DNA from: Camellia lanceoleosa
Lineage: Eukaryota > Streptophyta > Magnoliopsida > Ericales > Theaceae
Direction of reading: 5' to 3'
DNA length: 64,000 nucleotides
Assembly (NCBI GenBank): GCA_025200525.1
Contig: CM045761.1
Span: 206,419,870-206,483,869 of the forward strand
Shown: positions 12,601 through 24,236 of the stretch, piece by piece
How the letters are laid out: each line of letters opens with the position of its first letter
How positions within the stretch are numbered: the stretch's first letter is position 1
The notes under the pieces: model-generated
What the model was told of the DNA's origin: nothing
The model's database searches: none
The model's input: the letters and a program-made list of their open reading frames with translations, nothing else
Translations under genes and position numbers: made by a program

Positions 12601-12821
12601 GTCCTCTGTTTGGAAAGCTCTTCTTTGCCTTTTGGGTGATAGTCCACCTGTATCCTTTCCTGAAAGGTCTGCTGGGTCGGCAGAATAGGACTCCCACCAT
12701 CATTATTGTCTGGTCAATCCTGCTTGCTTCCATATTTTCCCTCTTGTGGGTTCGGGTTGATCCATTTTTGGCCAAAACAGGTGGCCCAGTTTTAGAGGAA
12801 TGTGGATTGAACTGTAACTAG
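6696..12821 (+). CDS. CESA6-like: cellulose synthase A catalytic subunit (CESA2/5/6/9-like), 14 exons
   Basis: Plasma-membrane glycosyltransferase that polymerises UDP-glucose into cellulose within the rosette complex. Coding exons: 6696-6776, 7025-7220, 7531-7805, 7903-8023, 8146-8323, 8632-8898, 9002-9347, 9596-9733, 9934-10059, 10130-10342, 10440-10737, 11485-11681, 11794-12144, 12240-12821. All introns are GT/AG and the phases join to 1122 aa, close to the family's usual 1050-1100. The N terminus ([16 protein letters not shown]) carries a RING-type zinc finger with eight Cys (39-84). Two membrane segments follow at about 308-357, then the cytosolic domain with DDG (426-428), DCD (593-595), TED (821-823) and QVLRW (861-865). 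The plant-conserved region and a Cys/Lys-rich class-specific region (about 680-770) are present. C-terminal membrane segments start near 897, with gating motif FTVTSK (997-1002) and a GLNCN end. The SGPKPLKQ and [15 protein letters not shown] blocks and GGPVLE tail place it in the primary-wall CESA6 clade. No defect is visible. Confidence 0.96.
9391..9553. repeat. fold-back element in CESA intron 7
   Basis: Within the 248-bp intron, TAAACTACACACTAAACTA at about 9417-9435 is answered by its near-perfect inverse at about 9500-9522. Weaker pairing extends outwards over about 50 bases on each side. The whole unit of about 160 bp could form a hairpin and looks like a small MITE. The intron still has proper GT/AG ends. 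Confidence 0.55.
11190..11440. repeat. duplicated retroelement-like remnant in CESA intron 11
   Basis: The 747-bp intron holds two similar blocks about 154 bp apart, starting AGATCACCAATTATCC (about 11206) and AGATCACCAGTTATCC (about 11361). Both contain ATTAGGAAATGG and AAGCTAACA. Between them, GATTTGAACTCAGGACCTCC reads on the opposite strand like a tRNA-derived T-loop. The arrangement resembles the two short terminal repeats of a TRIM element around a decayed core, but this is inference. Confidence 0.4.
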
Positions 12822-13260
12822 TAGTGAAGTGAAAATTTGCTTCTTTGGCACAATTGGGGGCATTGCATGATAAAATTTGCGACAAGGAATCTTTGGTAAC
12901 AACTGGGAGAGCGATCAACAGATTAGACAACCTCTCTATCAGTGGGATGTTTTAGCTGAAAAATCTCATTGCTCCTTGGCTAATTGGTTGGAAGAACTAC
13001 AAATTGCTCAAAATGTTGCCATTGCTGTATGTGTTTTTTTAGTGTTTTAAGGGGGAACTATTCAGCACGTCTACAAATGACAATGATTCTTTATAAGTTT
13101 GATTTGATTTGATTTGGTTTGGTTTGATACATATATATACACACTATATGTCTTGAAGAGGTAGGGTGGGTGAACCGCATTATCACGACGTGTATTGTTA
13201 CTATTTTTGCTACTCTCTTTCACTTGGCAATAAAAATGGGTGTGTCCTGCTCTGTGTAAC
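12822..13260 (+). other. 3' untranslated region of the cellulose synthase gene
   Basis: Non-coding sequence follows the TAG stop (12819-12821). The best poly(A) signal is AATAAA at 13229-13234, about 410 bases downstream, preceded by T-rich sequence and a GATTT-type repeat at about 13098-13128. The cleavage site itself cannot be seen. Confidence 0.55.
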
Positions 13261-14608
13261 CATAACGACAAGACTTCTAGTGGTAGCTATATGGTTGGCG
13301 GCTTTTCTTTTTTTCTTTTTCTTCTTTTGTGTGCGCGCTGTTGCTGCTAAATTCCCCTCCCAATCCTGGTTATGGCATTTCAATTTTTGTTTGGTTTTGA
13401 GGATTCTCATTCTCTTCACCAGGACCAGGACATGACAGTCGATAATATTTAATCTCAAAAGTTTTCTTTTTATTTTTTATTTGGTGTGTGCGATAACTGT
13501 GGGGGTTGTGGGGGTGTTCTTTCTCATCTTCTGTTCAATGTAGTAAGCAGTACTCAGTCTTTGGAACCAAATTCAGATGGAAATTAAATTGGGTAAATTA
13601 TACTTCCACCTCTCTTAAGTATGACTCTTTTTTCACTTTAGTCCCTAATGAAAAAATTCTCCCACTATTCCCTGAACTAATCTATTTTGTCCCATTTTGG
13701 TCCAATCACTATTGGCCATGACAGTTAAGGAGTAATTTTGGTATTTTTAATAAAATAAAATTTTCACTTTGACCCTTAAACCCAAACTCACCCCCACCCC
13801 CACCCCCATACCCATCCAAACCTACTCTAAACACAACTTCTTCCCTACATCCCCTACCCCTGAACAATAGCCCTTTTTTTTTGCCCCACCTTTTTCCTTG
13901 TCTCTTCATGAGTCGGAGATTGTGGTGGTGTTGGTGGTGGTGATCGACAAAAGGAGATCATAGCGGCATTCACAATGGTTCATGACATGTTTATGAATGG
14001 ATATTGAGGAAAAGGGGGATGTTGTTGCTAAAATTTGGTAGAGGGTAGTGGTGGTTTTGGTGGAAGTTGTAGGGGTTTGGAGGTGGTGGGAGTTGCAAGG
14101 GTGGTGAAAAGTAAGAGAGAGATGGAAAAGTTAAAAGTCCTTTGGAGGCGATGGGAGTTGTAAGGGTGAGGGATTTGGACGTAGTCAGAGTTACTAGGGT
14201 GGTAGTAGAGAATATGTTGGAGAGGGTTGTGGAAGGGGAGGAAAGGTGTATGGGAAGTGGGAGTGGGAGGGTAGGGGAAGGGACAGCAATGTAGCTGAGG
14301 GGGAGATAATTTTAATGGGTGATGGAATAAGATGTAATGGGAGGACAACTTTGTGTGTGTGTGTGTGTGTGTGTGTTGGGGGGGGGGGGTCCCAACTTTG
14401 TGTGTGTGTGTGTGTGTGTGTGTTGGGGGGGGGTGTGTTGGTTTAAAACGATTTTATTTCATATTTTTCAAATGGATTACCCTTGGATTGGGTCAAATTT
14501 GGATAGATTTAGGATTTTTCTATGCCACGTGACATTTAGATCATTTTTGGAAAATTAAACCAAAGTGGAAAAAGACATGAAATATAGGGAAAATTTATAA
14601 AAAGAAAG
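13261..14608. other. intergenic region with simple repeats
   Basis: No gene is supported. A fragment of the GGGTAAATTA-type repeat begins at about 13590. A (CCCCCA)n-like tract lies at about 13789-13810, and a G/T-rich imperfect minisatellite (GGTGGTG and GTGGGAG motifs) spans about 13915-14290. The composite GT/G tract is listed separately. Confidence 0.6.
14346..14431. repeat. tandem composite (GT)n plus poly-G repeat
   Basis: Two tandem units each read AACTTT, then a (GT)n run of about 13 repeats, then a run of about 8-12 G. The second unit is slightly shorter. Alternating GT can form Z-DNA and the G runs could support a quadruplex; both are structural inferences. Confidence 0.85.
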
Positions 14609-15002
14609 GTGATAGGTTCCCTCTATATATCATCTCTCCATACTCTATCTTATAAGGCTCAATTCTAAATTCACACTGATGATCTAAATCGTTTACTTTG
14701 TAGACATTGCAATAAAAGTTATTCATCAAAAAATTAACTTTATCAGACAAGTATAAACATAGGAATAAATAATATTTTATTTTAAAAATGAATGGTCTAA
14801 GTTTATAATCACATTTGTCATTCATTTTATTTTTTATTATGTTTATAAATGCCCGATGAAACTCATTCTTTGTATGAATGATCTTTATTGTAAAAACAAG
14901 ATAGACGATTCGGATCATTAATACCAATTTAGAATTAAGCCTCATAAGAAGACTGTAGAGAAGTATGAAAAGATAAAATATAAAAGGAAGCCTACTTAAC
15001 TC
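14609..15002. mobile_element. fold-back MITE with ~190-bp arms
   Basis: The left half (from GATAGGTTCCCTC) matches the reverse complement of the right half (ending near GCCTACTTAAC) over most of its length. Shared blocks include AATTCTAAATT, GATGATC/AATGATC and ATAAACATA. This imperfect inverted repeat of about 390 bp would fold into one long stem. It has no coding domain; the reverse-strand open frame across it is a by-product. No clear target-site duplication was found. Confidence 0.6.
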
Positions 15003-15192
15003 CATCGTCATATCATTTATCTTTTATCTTAGTTATCATGTTTGCACTTTCTCTTATCCTATCCAATTTCCAGTTGTCTTCAGTTTCCTATTACGAAGCT
15101 TCGTTCCATAGTTCCACTTGTAAGTTAATTACAACACCATTCATCATGAGTTTTAGAATTTTACCATGATGAATATCATGTTTTTTTTTTTC

Positions 15193-15380
15193 ATTGTTTA
15201 AAATAACAGTGGTGCTACATGCACCAATTAGTATATTAACTAATGCATCAACACTAATTATGACATTATTATTGACTCCACTCATTAACTACATTACAAA
15301 TCTCAAAAACCTCTTAAATTACGTCACATCATCAATTGATATACTAATTGGTACATATAGCATTATTCTTAAAATAATTG
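15193..15380. mobile_element. short MITE with ~45-bp inverted ends
   Basis: The left arm (about 15193-15238) contains ACCAATTAGTATATTAA. The right arm (about 15333-15380) contains its inverse, TGATATACTAATTGGTAC. Matching extends outwards through GTGCTACATG against CATATAGCAT and TTTAAAATAA against TTATTCTTAAAA. The whole is under 200 bp and non-coding, typical of a MITE. Confidence 0.6.
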
Positions 15381-16132
15381 TGAAAGTTCTTACATTGAAG
15401 GCAAAAAAAGAACCGGTAATTATTTCAGTCACACACATAATCTGCTTAATTAGAAGTCAATAACTTGAGTTCCTGACTTCCTACACATTGGACAAATCCT
15501 ACTGGTACACTTGTGCATCTCACATCACCCAAGCATTTTGCCCACTCCAATGGAAACACAAGTAAATTTACAAGGAATAACTAAATGATTGTTAGAGATA
15601 TCTTAGTTCCAGTGGCAATAGGGTTTAGTATGGAATGAATAAAGAAAAACTACTCAAAAACTGATCCAAAGAGGACTAATAATTGGCTCTAGCACTCTAT
15701 ATAAGACTATAAAACAGGACACAATGAAGCATCAGATGCAAAACAATGTGGGAATTGTGTGACAAATAATCCAATTGAACAATTACCTTTTTTGAGCAGA
15801 GAACATCACTTTGCCAGGCTATTAAGATAACAGGAGAACATGTATTGATGATGCAGAAGATTATTCATGAGAAAAAAAATTTTAAAAAAATAAAAAAAAT
15901 TCAATCAACGCTTGAATGAGGATTGGATTCAACTCTTGATCCACAAAACATGATCACCTAAAATTGGACTAGGAAAAATCGAACAATAGGACATCACGCA
16001 GATCTGCAATATGCAATTCTAGTCCAGCCTCGTACTCTTTGGTATTTCCTTGTATTCGATTCAGCACAATACAATCCAAGAATTATATTAGCTTGGAAGC
16101 TCAAAAAATTGGTCATTCCAGTGTGGCAATTA
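15381..16132. other. intergenic, probable 3' UTR of the minus-strand gene
   Basis: No coding region is supported. The part next to 16133 should contain the 3' UTR of the coiled-coil gene read on the minus strand. An A-rich stretch at about 15871-15900 is the only notable feature, and no poly(A) signal is convincing. Confidence 0.5.
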
Positions 16133-16717
16133 CTATGTAGGAGATATACAAGCAGCAGATGCTGCCAATTCTGCCAACTGCTTCCCACCAAGATTGGACA
16201 CAAGTTCCATAGAGATGTACTGTTTTGGAATATTAGCAAACTCTTCCTCCTTGAAATTGTAAACTGGCTGAATTTTTCTTCCTTCAGATTCTGCTTCTGC
16301 CTCTGCAAGTAGAATGTCAGCTTCTTCAAGATCACCTAATTCCAGAGCAGCTGATCTTTCAGCTTTGGCAGCACCAGCTACTAGTAGTAGTCTCTGGAAT
16401 CTAGCCATTGCTACCTCTTTTTCCTTGGTTGAAATCTGCCTTTCAGTTTCTTGCAGTCTGTTAACAGTGTCGCAAATCTCTTCCTCGAGCTTCCCAAGCT
16501 CAAGGACAACCCCTGCCATTTTGATCTTTAAACCCTCTTTTTCAACACTTAGTGCCTTGGATTCAGTAGCTATCCGTGCTGCTTCCTTGAAATTTCTTGC
16601 AGTAGCAGCAACTTTCTTTTCTGCTTCCAGCTCTGGGACTCTTTTGTCTATAAAGACTAGTCTCTGGTTCAAGGATTCAATTTCCTGCTGGAAGCTAGAT
16701 TTCGTTGAAGATAATTC
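16133..16717 (-). CDS. coiled-coil/UVR-motif protein, last coding exon
   Basis: This is the 3' coding exon of a minus-strand gene whose other exons lie at 28997-29683 and 57027-58340 (near-identical broken copy at 43171-44487). The acceptor is a pyrimidine tract ending in CAG just before 16717; the stop is TAG at 16133-16135. It encodes residues about 668-861 of an 861-aa conceptual protein. Two UVR-like helical pairs are visible, EKKVAATARNFKEAARIATE (about 700-719) and ERSAALELGDLEEADILLAE (about 787-806), inside Glu/Lys/Arg-rich coiled coil. The tail contains ELVSNLGGKQLAELAASAAC. UVR motifs, first known from UvrB/UvrC, act as protein-interaction helices; the role here is unknown. I do not recognise a named orthologue. 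Confidence 0.8.
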   Translation of the reverse strand, partial: ELSSTKSSFQQEIESLNQRLVFIDKRVPELEAEKKVAATARNFKEAARIATESKALSVEKEGLKIKMAGVVLELGKLEEEICDTVNRLQETERQISTKEKEVAMARFQRLLLVAGAAKAERSAALELGDLEEADILLAEAEAESEGRKIQPVYNFKEEEFANIPKQYISMELVSNLGGKQLAELAASAACISPT

Positions 16718-18965
16718 CTGAGAGAGAGAGAGAGTTACGTAATTGGCATGCCATAGCATTGGTGTGTGAAGTGAAAACATAAAATACTAGTTATAATCTT
16801 TATTGGCAAGAGTTCATACTACAACAAATTAAACTTTAGGCACAAAAAAATATATACTGCTGGGTGATGTCATGAACTAAAGCCCATTACGCTTGGTAGC
16901 TTATAACTTCTGTTTGGCCCTATTCTATTTGCTTGGAGGCTACTCCAGTAGTGTTGTGGGTCATTTGGGTTAGAGTAAAGGTGTGGTTATTTAGAGAGAA
17001 AGCGTGCTCTTTCTTGTTGGGTAGGAGGCTGGCTTTTGAGTTTGGTGGCTTTTGCTGCATAATCTCTTTGTTCTTCTCCAATTAGTGGAATCCTTCTTAT
17101 TGTCTTCACCCATGGATGTAGGCTTCATAGCAAAACCACGTACATCATGTGTCTTTGTTTGATTGTGTTGATTGTTTTAATTCATGCAGCTTTTATAGTT
17201 GAGGAATCAACTAGTTAAGGAAAGTGTTTGCCGTCTATAGCTTCAGTAGCAAAGAAGAGATGAACAGTCAGTGGACTTATCAAAATTGCCTTTGAAAGAA
17301 AAATCTCAATATATGTCAACCAGCAAATATTTTCTGCTTGCAAGAGTGTGTAAATCTGCCAATTTGTGGGGGTGGCTTTGGAAAACTCCAAGCCCAACTC
17401 TGGATTCTCCCGAAAATCTTATCCTTGTTCAAATTAAGGATTTCCATACCAAAAATAAAAAGAATGTAAACCCCATAGAAAGGGACTATAATTAACTTAG
17501 CAAATTATCCATTTATTGAAATCTATGATGCTTCCCAACCTTTCACATGAATTGGAATTTCTTGCTTTACTGCTTAGACCAGAAGGAGCTTGGTAAAATG
17601 AAGAGATTGGATTAGATTATGCATATTTACTGTCAGGCTGTCAGTGTTGTTTACTGGTTCCTCAACTGGAGTCTTCCTGACTTCAAGGGATTAGATTAGT
17701 CTCCCTTGCTGTTTATTGTGGTTATGGAGGTCTTTAGCAGGATGATGATTTCCCATTAGAGGTATCACTTGTTATAGGCATACAATTTTATGTTTTTGTT
17801 CACTATTCCAACATCGGTTGTAGGTGTGAAGGGACAGGAGGTGCCAATTATATAACATTGATGGAAGCAATTTTTTCCGAAGGAAAAATATTGATCATGA
17901 TTGGTTATTTAGTGTGTATTTTTTAAAGTCACATCTTCGTCAAACAAGACAGTTAAAAGTCCACAATTTTATACTATAAGAGGCAATGCCCTTGGTGGTT
18001 ATTCTCATGATTACCTATCCACTTGGTGAAAAGTGAAGAATGGGATGGAAGGTTGTTGGGTTTGTGAGTTAGAATTACTCATTTGTTGTATAAGATAAAT
18101 GAAGATAAGCATCTTTATGCTTTAGTGGACAAAATCCATTGGATATTAACTTATGAAAAATACATCCACTCTGTTCATATAACAAACTCTTATATGTCTT
18201 CCCAATTTGCTCAAAAGTGGAGAAACAAGGAAACACCAAGGTTTGGGCTATTCTTGGAAGCTATGACCACCACACCTAGGGTGAAAATTGTATCACACAA
18301 TCCTTTTAAGAGAAAAATTGCCAAAAGTTTTTGTAGAACTTTGTTCTACATTAAAACATAAGAATTACATATTTCTACATAGATCCAAGATAACTACTCT
18401 AACCAAGACTTCGATTGCAGAATTAGAAACAAAAAGAGTTTGATTTTGAATCCCATTTGAACAAACTAAAAACTATAAGAATTAGCAACATGACATGACC
18501 CAAACAATGGCTCAAGGCAACAATTAAAGCCTTGTTTATAAAATTTGAAAAAAGCAAGATGCCCTTCACCGTAAAGAGAAGAAAAATAATAAAAATCAAA
18601 TAAGCAATAATCTAATTTAAAGAACCTATTAAACAATATTGGAATATTGACTCCAAACATAATTATGTGAACATCCAAGTGAGCTCCGCATCATCCAAGA
18701 TATGCCAAATCAATCTTGGGCCTTGGACGCATCTCTTTTGCACCTTTATCAATAGCTTTACATAAGATGGAAAATTTCATGAATTTTTAGCAGCCACTCT
18801 ACCATGGCTGTTGCCAACTTGTGCAAGTATTGTGTAATCTTTTCTATGGGATTGTTGAATATATATATGTTTTAGTGACCAAAATTGAATGATAAATAGA
18901 GAAGTTTCTATCACCTAACATAAAGTTTAGAAACTGGGCACTTAGATCCAGGTTTGGAAAATAGA
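16718..18965. other. 3' part of the long intron of the coiled-coil gene
   Basis: No gene is supported. Around 17111-17170 the phrase GGATGTAGGCTTCATAGC followed by AAACCACGTACATC resembles the R/U5 part of some plant copia LTRs, so a degraded LTR is possible. The open frame at 18083-18361 has no recognisable domain and no support. Confidence 0.45.
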
Positions 18966-19206
18966 AGTTAGAATGAATAATGAAGAAATTTAGGGTTAGG
19001 ATTAGGGTTAGGGTTAGGGTTTATAGGATTTAAGAGAAAGAAGAAGAAGAGAAAGAGTGATTTTATATACCTGGAATGAAAATATTAACTCTATATCAGC
19101 AAAATATATATATAAACCCTAACATAGTGAAATGACCATCATACCCTCAATTAAATATTAACAGAAGGACAATAAAGAAATAAAACAAAAAATAACTATT
19201 CTAACA
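18966..19206 (-). repeat. 3' LTR of the minus-strand copia element
   Basis: The 241-bp LTR aligns with 24069-24236 plus 24744-24796. It contains four TTAGGG-like units at about 18991-19020 that the other LTR largely lacks, and a GAA-rich tract. Read on the minus strand it starts TGTTAGAATAG. Confidence 0.9.
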
Positions 19207-19249
19207 CTGCCCTTCAAGCTATAACATAGAGGTCAAACATGCTTAGTTT

Positions 19250-20440
19250 GACGGATAAATGATGAAACGAAGACCAAGCCAAAGGTTTAGTGAGAATATC
19301 ACCCAATTGATCTTCGAGCTAACATAAGGAGTCACAAGTTGTTTGCATAGTAAGAGATCACAAGTAAAATAACGATCAACTTCAATATGTTTGGTTCATT
19401 CATAGAACACGAGATTAATGGCAATGAAGATAGCGATCGATTATCACAAGACATACTCATATGAGTGGGAGAAAAACCAAAATCCAAAGGAAGAGACGAA
19501 CTCAAAGCAGCTTAGAAACAGTATAAGTCATGGCACAATACTCAGCCTTGGCACTAGAACAAGCAACAACATACTGTTTCTTGCTACGTCAATTAACAAG
19601 ATTATCATCAACAAAGGTACAATAACCCGAGGTGGAACGGCTATCAGTCCTATTACCCAACTAGCATCACCGAAGCGTTGATAGATAACGAGGAAGATGG
19701 GCGATATAGCAAACACCAACGGGAGGCACTCTTTAAGTACTATAAAATGCAACACACAGCAGCAAAATGGGGTTGGCGGGTAGCAAGCATAAACTGACTA
19801 ACCACACCCACAGCATACGTAATATCGGGACGACTGATAATGAGATAGATTAACTTACTAACCAACCGACCATTACGACTAATATCAGAAAACAGGTCCC
19901 CGATTTCACCATCAAGCTTGACACTAGAATCCATGGAAATATCACTAGGGTGAGCGCCTAAGAAGCCAGTCTCAGTGAGGAGATCAAGAACATACTTCCG
20001 TAGGGAGAGAAACAATCCTTGAGAAGAGCAAGCAACTTTAATCCCAAGAAAATAGCGAAGATGACCCAAGTCTTTGGTGTGAAATTGTTGGCCCAAATAC
20101 CTCTTCAAATCAGCAATACCAATGCAAATACTCCCGAAATGATTATGACACCAACATAGACAATAAAAACAATACTCCTAATAAACAAGTGTCGAACAAA
20201 GACAAAGTCATGAAAGGTGGAACGGCAAAAACCATAGGCAAGCACAACAGTATTGAAACAATCAAACCAGACACGAGGGGACTGCTTGAGACCATTCAAG
20301 GCCTTCCGCAATCAACAAACAAGATGCTTATGATTTGGGAACAACATAGTCGGGTTGATCCATATAGACCTCCTCATGAAAGTCGCCATGAAGAAAGGCA
20401 TTCTTGCTATCAAGTTGATACAAAGGCCAAGATTGACTAA
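19250..20440 (-). pseudogene. copia reverse transcriptase and RNase H remnant
   Basis: On the minus strand, RT motifs read KALNGLKQSPRVWFD near 20300-20260, then FIVYVGV near 20170-20140, where a functional copy has the two catalytic Asp. Next come QFHTKDLGHLRYFLGIKV (about 20090-20030) and SRPDITYAVGVVSQF (about 19830-19790). Stops and frame changes separate them. The RNase H region down to about 19250 is poorly conserved. Confidence 0.85.
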
Positions 20441-21099
20441 CTGCAAGGGAGAGAAGGATCCGAACAGAATTAAGACGTACTACAGGAGAGGAAGTCTCCA
20501 AGTAATCAACACCATAGGTTTGTGTAGCCTTTGGCTACCGTGCAAGCCTTAAGTTGCTCAACAGTCCCATTAAGAAGATACTTAACAGATAAATCCACCG
20601 ACAACCCACACTAGACTTGCTAGAAGGTAGAGGGGTAAGTTCCCATGTTCAATTCTGATGAAGGGCATGCATTTCCTTGTCCATTGCATGCTTCCAACCG
20701 GAGATGGACATAGCTTGCTAATAGGAGCGAGGAATGGGAACACTAGACAAGCTACAAGCAAAAGAGTGAAGACCAAGAAAGAAGCGATCATAAGAAGCAA
20801 AATTAGCAATATGATGTTGAGTGTAAGTACGTTTACCTTTGCGGAGGACAATAGGAAGGTTATCAGAGGGCTTATCAAGAGATGGAACAAGAGTCAAGAA
20901 CCTCAGACGAAGGAGATGAGCTAGTCGGGACATAAGATACAATGCAACGAGCTTGAGACTGTTGATAAACCTGCAAATGAGGGTAACGGGAAGATTGGAG
21001 GAAGAGAATATAGAAGTGGAGAAGGAAGGAACACAAGACGGAAGAATAGGGGTGAATGAACCTGGCTCCCCCTCACGACAAGAGAGAAGATCAATGGAT

Positions 21100-21860
21100 A
21101 ACTATGGCCCAGAGAAGGAGAAAAAATGAGTGGACTCAAAAAAGGTAACATCAGCACTGACAAAATATCGACGTGACTCGGGATGATAACATCGATACCG
21201 TTTTTGAGTATGAGAGTAGCCTAAGAACACACATTTGTGAGCACGAGGAGATAACTTATCTAAGGCGGGGACAAGAACATGAACAAAGGCCATACAACCA
21301 AAAACTCGAGGTGACAAGGGAAAATGAGACAATGTAGGATATAACTGAGAATAGAGAGACGTGTGTACAACACTAGAAAGCATGCGACATTAAGAAAACA
21401 AGCGATGAGAACAACATCGCCCCAAAACTGTTTGGGAACACGAATATAAACATTAATGTGCAAGCAAAATCTAACAAATGACAGTGTTTACGCTCCGTAA
21501 TACCATTTTGAGGAGATGTACCACAATAGACTGCACATATTCTAAGGCATTATCAGACTGAAATATCTTAATAAGTTTCCCAAATTAAGCAAAGATTTCA
21601 TTATAAAACTTAGAGATAATAGAAGGCAAATCAGATCTTTGTTTCATTAAAAACAACCAAGTCAACCAAGTCATCCACAAAAATAACAAAATAAAATAAA
21701 AAATCATTAATAGTGGGTGTTCTAGAAGGACCCCAGATATCTGTATGGATAAGAGCAAAAGACTCAACACACGACTAACACTCCTACTAGGAAAAGAACT
21801 ATGGTGATGCTTCTCAAGTTGACAAAGCTTCACACTCAATCGAGAAACATGACTCAAATC
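21100..21860 (-). pseudogene. copia integrase remnant
   Basis: Minus-strand frames covering 21860-21100 include the first catalytic Asp context of integrase near 21750-21730 and the C-terminal copia signature PRVFGCMAFVHV (about 21310-21270), followed by HKCVFLGYSHTQKRYRCYHP. Frameshifts break the domain into at least three pieces, so no functional enzyme is encoded. Confidence 0.82.
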
Positions 21861-22374
21861 TGAATAGCTAACTTGAGCTTAGCCAAAGAGAGTTGACCCA
21901 AGCGGAAATCCCACTGAAGAGGAGATATAGTAGCACTCAACACAGTAGATGGAGGATGAGGAGGAATCCTAATGTTCAAAAAGTATAAGCCATCCTTCTC
22001 ATGCCGAACCAATCATCCTCTTGGTCCGGAGGTCCCATGAAAACACGAAGTGGGAGAAAAGATTACAGAACAATGGAGAGCTTGAGTTAATTAGCTAACA
22101 AAAAGCAAATTAAATGGAAATTTAGGAACATAGAGACCAGAGGGTAAGCAAAGGGATGGAATGGAGTGAAGAGGACTTTGACCACTAACATGTCGAAAAG
22201 ATGCATCAGCAAGTACAATAGTATGATCAACAGGCCTCATATTATCAAAAAGAGAGAAATTACTAGAGATATGGGAACTAACACCAGAGTCTAAGTAAAC
22301 TTAGCCACACATGCTAGATTACCTGAACTAGCTAGAGTAGCGGTAGAGGATGAAGGTATACTAGGCTGAAGAGA

Positions 22375-23388
22375 CTAGACAAGAGCAGTAAACTCACTAA
22401 TTTGAGCAGTGAGTATCTCATGAGAATCAATCGGAGAAGCAATTGAGAAAGTGGAAAACAAGGAGGACTGTGATGATGGAGTATCTATAACCTGATGCAC
22501 ATGGTCAGGTTTGCCACACTTCTGCCAATACCAAGGTTTAGTATGACCTTGGGAACCACAATGAGTACACTTGAGATTACCACGTATGCAAGCACTAGGT
22601 CCACCACTACCACCACCACCACCACCACCTCGGGACCCACCTCTACAAGAACCTCGTGGATTGTAAAAAAAGCCCCATGGGCCAAATGGCCCATGAAAAC
22701 CCACTCAAGTAGGCCCACGATCTCCACTACTAAAGACCATTGCAAAAGATGACAAAGTAGAGGACCCAGTGGTAGGTTGTGCCTGACCCAAGAAAGAACA
22801 TAACAACTGAGAATAGGCATTAGCAGTAGAAGGTAGAGTCTCACTAGAAAGAATCTGATCCTTGAACCCCCGAAATTCAGGATCTAAGTCGGAGAGTAAA
22901 GAAACCATCATAAACTCCTCCCAATGTTGTTTTTGTTTGTTCACATCAATAGTGAAGGTCGATGCTGCAATAACTGATCCCACAAGGTCTTGAGACTACT
23001 ATAATACTCAGGCAGGGATCGGCCAGATTGGCGCATAGCAAAGATTTGCTCATATAACTCATAGACCCGAGAGACATTATTCTGATTTGAAAAAGAGTCA
23101 GCAAGGGAGTCCCATATTCCTTAAAGATATCACCAAGTTGTGCCAAATCCAACCCATAACACAAGAATCCTCACTATACTAATCATCATATGCTTTATCA
23201 TCAGTAACAAGAGGGAGTTCACTAAGGAAGCGGGACTTCTTGCCACGCAAGAAAATTTTGATGGCATGAGCCCAAGCCAAGTAGTTGGCACCATTCAATT
23301 TCTTTGTAGTGATAGATTTAGGCTTGTCATCATCTTTACCCACAGCTATAGCCTTAGCCTCAATCTCAGGCATGATGATCAAACACAC
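22375..23388 (-). pseudogene. copia gag remnant with degenerate zinc knuckle
   Basis: Minus-strand pieces read as a copia gag. The N-terminal part includes LNGANYLAWAHAIKIFLRGK near 23310-23250. The middle has SLLSDLDPEFRGFKDQIL near 22900-22850. Next come a glycine run (about 22600-22630) and the nucleocapsid-like KCTHCGSQGHTKPWYWQKC, in which the CCHC spacing is disturbed. Gag would form the particle core; stops and frameshifts make this copy non-functional. Confidence 0.82.
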
Positions 23389-24056
23389 TACATACTTAAC
23401 CTAACAGTATGAAAATAGCACAAGACTTGCAACTAGTCAATACCCACAAAACCAGCACCCACAATAACTAATATAAACAATAGAACTAGCTCAAAAAAGG
23501 ATCCATAAGGCATGAGCGAGGAGAATCAGCTCAAATGCACCAAACTAACAATCCACAAGGAGAAGGAGAGCAAGACAGCAACAAGACCAATAATAGGAGG
23601 CAACAATACCAAAAAACACAGTAACAGTGACAGCCACACAGCAACATAGTGAACAAACAGCAGACTAATCTTCAGTGAGTCCAAAAAGACACACCCGATG
23701 CACCAAATCACAAAATAAACTCCAAAGGATGCTTGAGGAGGCTCAGTCGGCTCCCATAGGACATAGCCCAGCAGTCGAAATCACAAAATCGAGGCTAGAA
23801 TCGCAGATTGCAAAAATCGGCACCACAAATCCGAAAAACATTCAAAAATCGGAAACTCACATCAAACAGCTCCAAAAAAATTCACAAAAATAACCATAAA
23901 TCTCAGGAGATAATTTTGAGTCTAGAGGTGAAGGACCCGTCCATACACTGCTTACGTCATGCTGACATCATCGTACGGATGGTGACATCAGCACATCTCG
24001 GTCACCTCCAATTGATCTCTAGAGTCTGTAGAACACTTTCTAATGAAGAATAGATT

Positions 24057-24068
24057 GCTCTGATACCA
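24057..24068 (-). other. primer-binding site (initiator Met tRNA)
   Basis: The minus strand reads TGGTATCAGAGC directly after the 5' LTR. This is the standard copia primer site complementary to the 3' end of plant initiator methionine tRNA. Confidence 0.92.
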
Positions 24069-24236
24069 AGTTAGAATGAATAATGAAGAAATTTAGGATT
24101 AGGGTTTATAGGGTTTAAGAAGAAGAAGAAGAAAAGAATAGAGTAATTTTATATATCTGGAATAAAATATTAACGCTACATCAGCAAAACATACATACAA
24201 ATCCTAACATAGTGAAATGACCACCATACCCTCAAC

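Noticed and set aside
12212..12775. 187-aa open frame on the minus strand
   Set aside because: It is a shadow of the last CESA exon, which is conserved protein on the + strand.
14595..15011. 138-aa minus-strand open frame with hydrophobic stretches
   Set aside because: It lies entirely in the AT-rich fold-back element and arises from its composition.
16314..16721. 135-aa Ser-rich open frame on the + strand
   Set aside because: Antisense shadow of the last exon of the coiled-coil gene; same cause for the Ser-rich frames at 43172-43504 and 57028-57360.
18083..18361. 92-aa open frame as a gene
   Set aside because: No recognisable domain, no intron-exon context, and it lies within the long intron of the coiled-coil gene.
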